From Mastigias papua (taxonomy: Eukaryota; Cnidaria; Scyphozoa; Rhizostomeae; Mastigiidae), in assembly GCA_964019165.1 (NCBI GenBank), contig OZ025271.1, positions 6,303,570 through 6,367,569 of the forward strand: a stretch of DNA of 64,000 bases, in the 5' to 3' direction. The position numbers and the translations under genes were made by a program. Positions 54,691-64,000 of this stretch are shown here, in pieces. Under the pieces are notes generated by a model that saw only the letters and a program-made list of their open reading frames with translations, did no database searches and was not told where the DNA came from. Position 1 is the stretch's first letter. Each line of letters begins with the position of its first letter.

Positions 54691-57600
54691 CTGCAAAGAA
54701 TGGCAAAGCATGTAAGAGAAACAAAACACTGGTTCAGGTTTCATTACGTAAAATGACACCCCATCTATTAGGAAAAATTATTTGTTTACTTTGAAAATTT
54801 GATTACAAAAGTACAGTATATTAAGGAATGAATTAGTAGAATGGCATTCATGAAACACCAACAGGGTGAGGTTCAAAAGCTTCAAAATTTTAAAAATCAC
54901 CCAGCGAGATAATTCTCTAACAAAGGAAAGTCCTCGAGACTATGAATATGAGAATATGAGAAGTCTATCTCTCATCTCACAGTTGCCTCATCTACGGGCC
55001 AGTTTACATGGAACACTCAAACCGGTTTGAAAGTTCGCCCCGATCTGAGTTAAAAAGTCTGGTCAAAGTCCTCATAGTATTTACACGGAAAAGCAATTTT
55101 AAACTCAGACCGGGTTGAAACTCAACTCACCTTTTCAAATCGGTCTGAAATGTCTCCCCGGTTTGAAAACAGCCATGTGAACGCAAATTACTTCAAATCT
55201 GTGTGAGATGCAGTGGTCACAGTCCGAAAGTTCACACTGGCCTATTGTTTTAACGTTATGAACAACAACAACACAGGTCTCAGGCCGGGGCGATACTATC
55301 TTGTAATCGTAAAGGAAAATAAGCTGCCTACCCACCATTCATACAGATTTAAAATTTCAAACCGGATCTCTGACTTTCTCATGTAAACGGGGCTCAAGTT
55401 ACTGGAACAATCGTGGCTGGATATGGTAACGTATTAAGAAACACCCAGATTCATAGCAGAAAGTATATATTTTTTCCATTCATATAATGCATTTACAATA
55501 CAATGGAATTCTTACTATACTTTATGATTACTACATGACAAAACAAGGACAATACCATGGGGAGCAAAGGACAGTGACTACCCCACCCCATGGCCGTGGT
55601 CAGTAGCGGATCCAAAGGATCCAAACAGTATATGAAAAGGCGTGTAGTGTAAAACCCATATTGAGTACTAGAGTATATTCGACAAATGTCACGTATATTC
55701 GAAAAATGACATAATACATTTATGTTCTTGTATATGACATGAGTATATTCGCAAGATGACATCTTTATTGTAAGTACAGTTGAGTACAACAGTCGAAGTG
55801 CAAGCTTGATTACCTGTATTATACCTTTCACTTGTTCCAGCCTTTCTTGCTTCCTCAAGTATCTTTCTTGCAATTCCAGTTCCTTGTGCTTTACGCGCTT
55901 ATTCTGCGATTGAATCGCGGAAAACACAATGAAAGTATTACTTTTACAGTATTACCATTAAAATGTTGAAGAAATAGTTGCTTTTCGCGAGCATTCGGAA
56001 AAAAACCAAAGTATATACATCAATGGACAAAAACACCAAGGAAAACAAAGCTACAATGAACTAAAATTAGAAGTAAGCAGGTATATTCATACTGTGATTT
56101 CCTTGCTTATAATTTTTGTCCAGCTCCATTTTATTACACGCCCCCTCAAGTTAGTACTACCATAATTGAACGTGGTGTGTTTACCATGGGGAAAGGCTAT
56201 AGAGATGATCCAAGAACTGGTGGGCTATCATAGAGCGTTTATGAAGAGTTCCAGTTGTGGAGGCATAATGTCTAAGTATATGTTTAGATCAGGGATGCCT
56301 GGTTCATCGCCCTCTACAATCCTTGATGCATTTCTGCAACAATTGCCTCAATATGAAATACACTAATAGTCTGCACTACAAGCTGCACAAAAATCCACTT
56401 ACACATTCTTGTTCCCACTTCGACCTTTCAGAAGAAGTCAAATCTTTCAAAAGCTGCAAAGAGAACACAAACAAGTATTGACAAGTGTTTAAGGAATCTG
56501 AAAGCTCGCCAACTGAAATCAGATATTTAGTTTTGTTAGTCTATCCAAATTAAAGCATCCATCTCTGGCCTAATCAGAAATTTGGTGAACGCTATTGATA
56601 AAGCGACCATTTCAAGAATAAATTGCTTATAATGAATGGCATTGCTTGCCAACTTCATTCACAGGAAGGGGAGAACGGTCAAACTACCTGCTTGGCTTTG
56701 TGCTTCTCGTGTCTTTCCCTGTCAGCCGCCTTCTTCCATTTTTCACTCTGCGACAGAACAATAGCAATACTAGTAGGTGGTACACGTGACGAGACTAAGA
56801 AGACAGAGAATCAGGCCTCAACACACGCAGTCGCAATCAGTGATGCATAACTATAATCATACCGAATCAAAAGTAATCACGATCATTCATAGCTAAATTG
56901 CTTGCAATCACAGTCAATCAACTTGCCTCAGTTTCCAGAGTTCTTTTCTCTTTTTCTAGTCTTGTCATAGAGCTTTGCAAGTTCATCGTCTGATGGATAG
57001 AAATTGCATCACAATTAGGACAGCTATGAGGCATTGTTTACGTAAAGAAACATATTCAGTAACATCTGCAAACGCGCTATGACAAAGAAATTCTACTACA
57101 GACATATGAATATTGTTCCATCATCTGAGCACCAAGAGAAGCATAAAGCTACAAAAGCAAATAAAAGTTCACCCAGTGTAAATCAATAGACGATCTTGAC
57201 AACCCAAAATTGGCCTCAAAAAACAGAAAAACGTGGGGCACATTAGTCACAGAAATTTGAGAGTGTTAAAGGAGGAAAAAACTTATAGTTCTTCGATGTG
57301 GGGATAGGTACTATGTATATCTGAGCATATCAAATATAATTGTCCTTTTCTGTCCTTCCTTGGCACCATTGAAGATAATTCAATCACCGAGGGAATTAAA
57401 GATCTCAACAGACTTTACTAATAAGTATTATTTTGTGGCCGAGGGCCATTTTGCCAAGGGCTACTCCGCCGAAGAACAGAATAGTAAATATTTTGTCGAG
57501 TTATACAAAGAAAGCACAAAGGCAGTTTGATAAAACCACCGAACAGACTCGGAATACCTTTTGATTCAGATTCTTTATCCTTTTTTCAAGACTTTGTATT

Positions 57601-58398
57601 TCTCTGAAAAAATACAAGGATGCAATCAGTCGCAAAGTTAAGGTGGGATGTGGGCCAGAATCTGGACAAAGCTGAGAGGATATATGCCAATGTGTGCTGA
57701 GTGTGTGGCTCATCATATGGAGGCTGAAGTCGGTAGACGATGATAAATATATATGGAAAGTTATGGAAAAATGAGCACACACAGAATAAACAACGCATAG
57801 TATTCACAAAAAATTTGCGAAGTGACGAGTGTTCAAGAAAAAAACAGAAGAGGAAACGAAGGGAAAGAGTAGAAATGAGAATCGTATTCAAACCTGTCTT
57901 TATCCGAATAAACTGATTTCTGATCAGCGAGAGCCTGAAAATGAAGCATAAATGTTTATTACGTAGACAGTAGGAGGTACGTAGATAATCATGAAAAAAC
58001 ATGGAAACGGAAGAAATGAAGTCTGCTTGAAGGAATTTGAATAAAAACACTCTGATAACGTACATGCCTTTTCATCCAATCATTTATCCATTCTTTCATT
58101 TATTTATTCACAACTTTCATCCTCATTCTTAACCAATTTATCTAACTATCCACTTATAGCTAACGGAATTTCACACTGCTGAAACATTTGCAAAAATACA
58201 ATAGTACACCTAGTACTTTTATTCAATATAAGTACTAACACACTAACAGAAATACACACACTGACTCACTGACTGACTCACTGACTGACACACTCACTGA
58301 CTCACTGACTGACACACTCACTGACTCACTGACTGACACACTCACTGACACACTCACTGACTGACTCACTGACTGACTCACTGACTGACTGACTCACT

Positions 58399-58445
<47 letters not shown>

Positions 58446-61400
58446 TCACTCACTCACTGACACACTCACTCATTCACTCATATCTAGTGAAGACACCAAT
58501 CACTTGCAAATGCACATCAATGAGAATGAAGAAGAAAAGATCCTACCAACAAAACAAAAGAGCAGCAAGAGATCTTACCCGACAGAAGTCTTCATTCTCT
58601 TGTTGTAGATTTAGAATCTGTGCACGAAGAGTTTCCTCTGCATGAAAGAAACCAATACATTTTTGTCAACCTAGGGCCATTCTTATATGGGTAATAATAT
58701 TGACGTTGCTATGTTGCAACAGGCGTGTATTTCGGTGGAAAAATAGTTGTAATACATTTATTAAGTGTATATGAGAAGTGCATGGCTGGGGATTTGCTGA
58801 AATTATGTAGCCGTGGCCTAAAGTGCCCTCCGAGGGCCACACAGATAACGAAATCTCTCTTTTGGCATTTACAAGTGCCGACTGTTAGGTCCCGAATAAG
58901 CGTCCCCGCTTATTTTTTCAGAAGAGATTTCCAAATCTCCAGCCTAATAAATTATCAATAGTAACTCAAAATCTCTCAGGTTGAATTCTTGAATCAATCT
59001 TTGATATTCACTTGTAGTTACAACGCAAGAAAAAACCAATAGCGTAAACAGAACGTGCTATATGCAGGCATCAGTCTATATCAAGGTCTTTTGTCACGGG
59101 GGGCATATTGGATAGCGAAGGCTTAACAGTAACTTGTTCTTCTAGCATGGTGGCTAATACAGAAGTGGGCTTCTTCAATGGGATGGGGGCAATTTGAAGA
59201 TTCACGGGAGTCAGAGCTAGAACTTTAATCATTACGCAATAAAGTGGACACCATGCATTACGCACCTTTTTGGTTTTGTTCTCTCAGCAGACTATTGCGC
59301 AACACTATCCTTTTCTGCAGGTAATTCATCAGATTTAAGAGAGTCTCATTGTCTTCTGCTGACGTCATCTTAGAACGAAGAGGAAAAATGAAATGATTGC
59401 CCAAAATTCTATCTAAATGAGAAAATAACATCCAACTGATACAAGGCCACAAGTGAACCACTGGCACTGGCACAAGCAAACATAGCTGAATACACTATTA
59501 TCGAACAGAAGCTGCGCTCATTGAAGAACCAAATTTAACTTGAACCACGCCGTCTATTCGCAAAGCTAAGGTAGACGATAAAGGCACTCACCTCAAGTTT
59601 AGGGAACGGATCGAACCTTTGAAGTGGTCGATGATAGACTTCAGCTAAAAGAAAAATGGCGAAACATCATTAACTTGAGAAATCGTTATATGGTTTTGAT
59701 CACAGTCGAAATGCCTTGTGAAACATCCATAGCTATTGCAGTATTCCACTGGCTATAGAAACCTGTCTCCAAAATGTGCGATTCAAGAAACAGTACAAAG
59801 AGCGCATATTACGTGTACCAATCCCCCCGTTCTCTTCAAATCCCCGTCCAATCCAAATCGGATAAAATTTACATCCTTAATTTATCTGCATCTGCAAAAA
59901 AATCCAATACAGCTAATCGATCCCAAACCACTTGTCTATTTGGACAGAATGACTCCGTCATATTCAACAGATGAGCTTTTAGCTGCGTAAAAAATCTTCG
60001 ACTTTCTGTGCAACATTGTAAACCTAGTAGCAACAGTCCGCCGGGGGCTCTTTTGAGGCGCGTAGCTAAGAAAAGCGCAGCTCCATTGATAACTTCATGA
60101 TGATATTTGGGGCTCCTATTGACATCATCATAACATTTTAAAGCCAGTGCAATCACCAAAGAATGACTAAAAACTTTTATTGGCCATTCTCAGGTTCGGG
60201 ATCTAGGGGTAATCTACCCCTGTTTCCCTATCAGTATCCTTGAGTGGCAATAAATGATATAAAATAAGTAGTAATGAAAGAAATATATATGAAATAAAAA
60301 GATATACATACCAGCAGCTGATTCCTCTTTTACTTGTTCCAGTTCATCAATGACGCCTTTGTAGAGGCGACTCGCTAAAATAAAGGAGGTCAGATCCTGC
60401 AATACCATGACAAATACTCATCCAAATATTCTATAAATACCAGGCCTATTCAATTGGCGGCTCCCGGGCCACATGCGTCCCGGACGCCTTCTGCTAGTGT
60501 CCCAAAAGAGTGTGTTCACTCTTTCTTGTTTTCTATTTCGCACTTTCTCAAATGTTCAGTGAAGTTGAAGAGCACAAGAACAAGCATTGTTTTAGATTCA
60601 CAGTTTCTGTTGATATGAAGTTACTGACCATTGTATATGTGCGGCCCAGCTTAAATTCTTAGTTATGAAGTGTTTCCGAGTGAACACCAAACTAAATAGC
60701 CCTGCTCTATACATCGACTGGTTTGTGATTAATTTGTGCTATTTCAAATAAACCACTAAACAGAATAATTACCTTTTCCACGGCCAGGTGTAAACCCAAG
60801 ATCAAATCTAAAAAAGGAGCATAAAACATATGCATGAAGTACCGAGTCTAGTGTGTTTATCGTGAGGTGGATCTTAACAATACGAAGGTCAAGGGCTGTT
60901 AAATCGAGAGGGGGTCAGAAATATGTTAAAGCTATAGTAATGTAGGTAGTGAACAGATATGCGAAATAAATTATTTAATCGCCTATCGTGACAATTGAAA
61001 ATATGCAGAGTGTCAAAACTGGGTATGACGGAATACTGCATCACGACCGAGCTTGGTATGGTGCATTTGGAACAACAAAATCCTCACAATCAGTTCCATT
61101 CTTGATACATGACATATGACGTATGACATATGACTCTTGAATGATATTATTTATGGTTGATATGATCATCTATATAAATATTAGGTTAATGATTTATGCC
61201 ATGATCAGTTTGATGTTGATGAAATGATCATTTCACTATCTGATGATTAATTGGCATCTGTTTTACCAATTCTAGCATACTCACTTGGCTCCCTCAGACC
61301 TTGCTACTTTGACCTCCTGTGTGACCTCTGCAAAACGCATCACGTGCTATGTGAATAAAGAACAAATTCTAAATCAATGAAAACCACGACTGGCTTTTAG

Positions 61401-63579
61401 TCAAAATAAGAATAAATGTACAAAGATTCCATTTAGTGAAGAATGGAGCTAGCTAATATATCTTAATGCATTGACAAATGAGATAAAATGCAGAGAAATA
61501 ATTCATTCATCAAAATGAACTCACCAGACTCTCATCAAAATCATCCGGACTCGGGTTTAAACAAACAATCATCCGTACCTGAAAAGAAGCTTCTTTATTA
61601 CAAGAGCCTAAACAGATTCTTGTTTATAGACCTTGCTTTACGGGTCATTGTCTTGAGTACCAGCTCTAAAGCTGGTTAGGGACATATCATCAGGTAATTT
61701 TCTTTTCAAATTTTACCAAAAATAACAATTTACAAACAAATAAAGGCGTAACCAAAAAGATAAGTCCCGTTACATACCTTTCCTTCACCCTCGAAATGCC
61801 TTTTGAACAAATACGTCAGTCGTGATTCACGATAAGGCACGATTTGAAATTTGCTACCTGTCTCAGCGGCTTTTTGGTTCTCTCGCAATGCCTCTATGCA
61901 CGACCGTAACGTCATCAGTGAGTTATTGATATTGCCTAACAAATAAAGGAAACAGATTCAACTTTCAAAAAATATCACTGTATCACAAATTGCCCAGCTA
62001 TATCATAATATATTATATATACAATACTCCAAATTATATATATATATATATATCTGTATATATGTATATATATCAGGGGTGGCCAAGCTTCGGCTTTTTA
62101 TCGCAAAAAGGTTAGGTTATCGTTTGCATCTGCTCCTATTCTGCATGCACACATATTCTACACGTTCTTACCAGCCTCTTTCACACGCTCGCCGGCATTG
62201 TCTGTCCTTTTGGCCCTCTCTGATCCCGCCAGGTCACACAGCGACAGCTGGCTTACTGCGATATATCTTTTGTCCTAAAAATTGAAAAATAGCTACAGGT
62301 CACGGTCAGGCCTGGCTACGGTAGAAGATAATGATGACGAGTAGCTATGCATTTAATTGATAAGATTAGGCCAGGAACCTGATGAGGAGTCGAGCCAGCA
62401 GATAACAACTTCTGATGTCAGTTGTTTTATGGGTAAAAACAGGTGTGTTAAGCGTGATAATGAATAAGTCACCTACGCACATATGCATATACTCACACAC
62501 ACGTGAACACGCGTGCACGATAAGACTCACAATGCAGCTATGCGTGACAAAGATATATTCAACGATCAATGGAAAGCCCACAGTGAAACAATTCCACCTG
62601 GCCAGGCAGCCCAATCGTCATAAAAATACATCGACAGTTACCTTGAGTATCTGCTGTCCTGATGAATCCAGGGGGGCTTGCACAAGTCGTATGGTAAATA
62701 CGCTGTGACTTCTGCTCGATTCTGCATTCAGTTGAGTGTGAGCAACCCGTCGACGCTTTTGACCTGGAAACATACGATTAAACTTCAATTCACCTGATTG
62801 GTTCAATGAATAATGCACAGTTAACCTTCAATTCATCTGATTGGTTCAATGAATAATGCACAGTTAACCCTCGGTTCCTCTGATTGGTTCAATGAAAGTT
62901 AAAGTTTCAAAACACCAGCTAACATGAACAGTCTTCATTTAATCATTTAAATCAATACGAATGTGGAAACCCATGACAGGGAAAGACAATGGTCCATTTT
63001 CATCAGTTGGGTACCAAATAGAAAACGGGAGCTCAAATAAATGATAACAAGTGGTTTGCCAACATTCTATCTTTAGTTCAGTGGCATGACGAGAACATTC
63101 TCATATCCTCCAATACCACTGTCAATCCTTGAGTTACCCCCATCCCTTAGATACTTTTTTTATTTCTAATACTTTTGGATGGAGGCTAGTTTGAAAGGAG
63201 GGCTTATTTACAACTCGCTTTCAAAACTCTGTTCAAGAAGATAAATGGAACTGACATAATACAATCATCAGTGTGTGGAAAGGCGTCTAGCATCATCTAT
63301 AATTAAATTCTTGCATGCGGCTTATTTCAGGGGGCTTTGTTGGAGGAGGGGGGGCCAGTTCGAGGATATACGGTAAGGGGCTTACCATGCGGGGAATTCT
63401 CGTTGAATTCATATCAACTGAGCTCAGAAACTTTGAGCAAATTAAAGAGCGTATAATTCAACATACCATTCCAAAAAACTTCGTATGCTTCGTCAGTAGT
63501 TTTTACTTCGACTTCCGTTGCCCCGGCAACATATGTGTTCCTTTCTAAATCTTCACGAAGAGTTTTCGAGACAGGAGCT
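49707..63579 (-). CDS. KIF23: Kinesin-6 KIF23/MKLP1, exons from mid-motor to stop
   Basis: MKLP1 is the kinesin-6 of centralspindlin, which bundles midzone microtubules in cytokinesis. 24 exons join in one frame of 683 codons: 63579-63467, 62763-62642, 62274-62172, 61935-61778, 61578-61525, 61346-61285, 60807-60773, 60374-60312, 59644-59592, 59368-59266, 58637-58579, 57934-57894, 57603-57558, 56989-56927, 56747-56688, 56453-56403, 55903-55814, 54690-54433, 54088-53992, 52836-52769, 52107-52036, 51296-51154, 50479-50401, 49766-49707. Motor motifs: SSRSHSVF (switch I), DLAGSER (switch II), [12 protein letters not shown] and [10 protein letters not shown]. The neck, coiled coil (60807-55814) and tail with TIMQP, HSVQFTD and RKRVSSAS follow. 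All introns are GT-AG except one GC donor after 56927. The P-loop exons lie beyond 64000. Confidence 0.96.
50820..51062 (+). mobile_element. 5S-rRNA-derived SINE in a KIF23 intron
   Basis: Plus-strand GAAGTTAAGCTTGGCTG, then TTAGGTCAGTAGCTGGATGG and GCGAC reproduce the 5S rRNA internal promoter. The body (CGTCCTTCGGAAGGGACGTT, CCATGCCTGGATGCGGCATG) matches the copy at 1787-2030, and the tail is AACAACAACAACAC. It lies between exons 51296-51154 and 50479-50401 of KIF23, antisense to the gene. Confidence 0.85.
51708..51774 (+). tRNA. tRNA-like pseudogene with collapsed anticodon arm
   Basis: The acceptor strands GACCCGA and TCGGGTC pair fully. The D-arm is GCTCAATTTGTAGAGC, and the T-arm GCAGGTTCGAATCCCGC pairs at four of five positions with an intact GGTTCGAATCC box B. 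Only 67 bases separate the ends, and the anticodon stem (CTTGA against GGGTC) does not pair, so five or more bases are missing. It may still attract polymerase III but cannot decode. It lies in a KIF23 intron. Confidence 0.75.
51851..51945. repeat. Copy of the G-rich dispersed repeat
   Basis: Units such as TTCGAGGGGAGGGGAG, TACTCGAGGGGACTTTTTCG and AGGGGGGATTTGAGG belong to the same general family as 39728-40882. Both ends are lost. Confidence 0.4.
54131..54320. repeat. Imperfect TGATTGATGA simple repeat in a KIF23 intron
   Basis: Low-complexity TGATGATTGATTGTGAT-type sequence between exons 54690-54433 and 54088-53992. A similar TGATGATCATTTCA stretch is at about 61150-61245. Confidence 0.7.
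54990..55395. mobile_element. MITE with GTTTACATG ends in a KIF23 intron
   Basis: The left end GGGCCAGTTTACATG and the right end CATGTAAACGGGGCTC are inverted. Internal repeats AAACCGGTTTGAAA and CCGGTTTGAAA add further symmetry. No coding capacity. Confidence 0.6.
55814..60807 (-). CDS. KIF23: KIF23 neck and coiled-coil exons
   Basis: Eleven small exons. The neck exon 60807-60773 reads [11 protein letters not shown]. 59644-59592 ([16 protein letters not shown]) and 59368-59266 ([20 protein letters not shown]) match the segment that ends in the centralspindlin-partner (CYK4/MgcRacGAP) binding region of known MKLP1. From 58637 to 55814 the peptides are heptad-like ([69 protein letters not shown]) and form the dimer coiled coil. 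Phases of all junctions agree. Confidence 0.93.
58255..58480. repeat. CACTGACTGACT and CA microsatellite
   Basis: Tandem ACTGACTCACTGACTGAC units, then about 20 CA repeats (58401-58440), then CACTCACT units. It lies in the KIF23 intron between exons 58637-58579 and 57934-57894. Confidence 0.97.
58890..59125. repeat. Fragment of the dispersed G-rich repeat
   Basis: Holds CCGAATAAGCGTCCCCGCTT and, near 59069, CAGTCTATATCAAGGTCTT, which also occurs in the copy at 45316-45600. In a KIF23 intron. Confidence 0.4.
60441..60704. mobile_element. hAT-like insertion in a KIF23 intron
   Basis: 264 bases from CAGGCCTATTCAATTGGCGG to CTAAATAGCCCTG, with inverted ends CAGGCCTATT and AATAGCCCTG. The flanking octamers ATAAATAC and CTCTATAC agree at five of eight positions. 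No transposase remains. Confidence 0.55.
61285..63579 (-). CDS. KIF23: KIF23 motor-domain exons (second half of the motor)
   Basis: Six exons cover the second half of the motor. Exon 63579-63467 ends the kinesin-6 insert region ([20 protein letters not shown]). Exon 62763-62642 has [20 protein letters not shown] (switch I). Exon 62274-62172 has [17 protein letters not shown] (switch II). Exon 61935-61778 has [20 protein letters not shown] and [20 protein letters not shown]. Exon 61578-61525 has [18 protein letters not shown]. Exon 61346-61285 has [19 protein letters not shown]. All nucleotide-contact residues visible here are intact, so the ATPase should be functional. The ATP-binding P-loop is not in the window. 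Confidence 0.96.
62036..62075. repeat. Short (TA)n array in a KIF23 intron
   Basis: Mostly TA dinucleotide with CTG and ATG interruptions. It lies about 97 bases downstream of the donor of exon 62274-62172, on the gene's strand. Confidence 0.9.
63180..63377. repeat. Copy of the TACCGTAA-ended G-rich repeat
   Basis: Contains TTTGAAAGGAGGGCTTATTT, GCGGCTTATTTCAGGGGGCT and the right end ATATACGGTAAG. In a KIF23 intron. Confidence 0.5.
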
Positions 63580-64000
63580 CTAATATTGAAGAGGAATACA
63601 ATGAGTTAATGTAAAAGGCTCTTATGAAAATGAGACACAAATTATAAACTGCAACTGAAAAAAGTAAAAGAATCATATAACATACTGTTCAAGTAATTCA
63701 AAACTTCGTTTGAGTTTTATCGATACATTGTTGCATTCATGTCTATAGGCTTCTGGCGTAAAAAGTAGAAGCCTAGAGATGGATTCTTGTGGTAGTCGAT
63801 TTTTGTGCGAGAACATATCAATACCTCCATAAAAGTATGCGACATACATACTTCTTTTGGTAGTTTTAATTGAGAATTGTAATTAATGTCGACATGGGAA
63901 TGATCTGGTTATGATACTGGCTGAATTTGGAAAGATTGCGGGTCTTAAGATCATTGAAAATAATAAATGTTACATTGAAAATATAAGCAAGGAATACAAA
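63580..64000. other. KIF23 intron sequence, no exon recognised
   Basis: The preceding KIF23 exon should encode a YGVFVSYIEIYN-like strand. I find no such peptide on the minus strand here, so the stretch is probably all intron. Confidence 0.5.

Noticed and set aside
54352..54759. Long alternative frames over the KIF23 tail exon
   Set aside because: The 135-codon minus frame is the real exon 54690-54433 read through its splice sites. The other frames there are shadows.

Overview
This is animal nuclear DNA. It holds two ordinary conserved metazoan genes with many introns, a small family of intronless genes, and a dense layer of transposons. The transposon types (BEL/Pao and Ty3/Gypsy LTR elements, a Penelope-like element, several LINE relics, a 5S-rRNA-derived SINE, a tRNA-derived SINE, hAT-like and Harbinger-like TIR elements) point to a non-vertebrate metazoan, most likely a marine invertebrate and perhaps a cnidarian. 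I cannot name the species from the sequence.

Left part (1-40 kb). Four intact or nearly intact single-exon genes of about 357-364 codons (6577-7653 minus, 15333-16427 plus, 32068-33150 minus, 38539-39612 minus) and one wrecked copy (506-2095 plus) form a paralogous family. Each encodes a short cytoplasmic tail, one N-terminal membrane segment and a lumenal domain with six conserved cysteines and an HHHHC motif. I read them as type II Golgi-type membrane proteins with a glycosyltransferase-like fold, by motif resemblance only. The family spread by segmental duplication: about 3.9 kb at 6560-10460 recurs at 32055-35180, and the 3' flank at 3630-5930 recurs at 16545-17990. Between them lie a Ty3/Gypsy fragment split by a LINE (11000-14725), a composite of two BEL/Pao elements (about 19005-31381) that carries its own insertions, a Penelope-like reverse transcriptase (36066-36860) and many MITEs.

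Middle (41.9-45.2 kb). A complete four-exon BPHL (valacyclovir hydrolase-like serine hydrolase) gene on the plus strand encodes 290 aa with the S-D-H triad. It is followed by a minus-strand LINE relic (45.7-47.4 kb) and about 2 kb of gene-free sequence.

Right part (49.7-64 kb). The 3' two-thirds of a KIF23/MKLP1 kinesin-6 gene lies on the minus strand. I could place 24 exons that join in one open frame of 683 codons, from the middle of the motor domain to the stop. The 5' exons, including the P-loop, lie beyond the right edge. Its introns hold a 5S-derived SINE, a collapsed tRNA-like gene, MITEs and microsatellites. BPHL and KIF23 converge. I see no bacterial-type operons, CRISPR arrays or ribosome binding sites, and none is expected.
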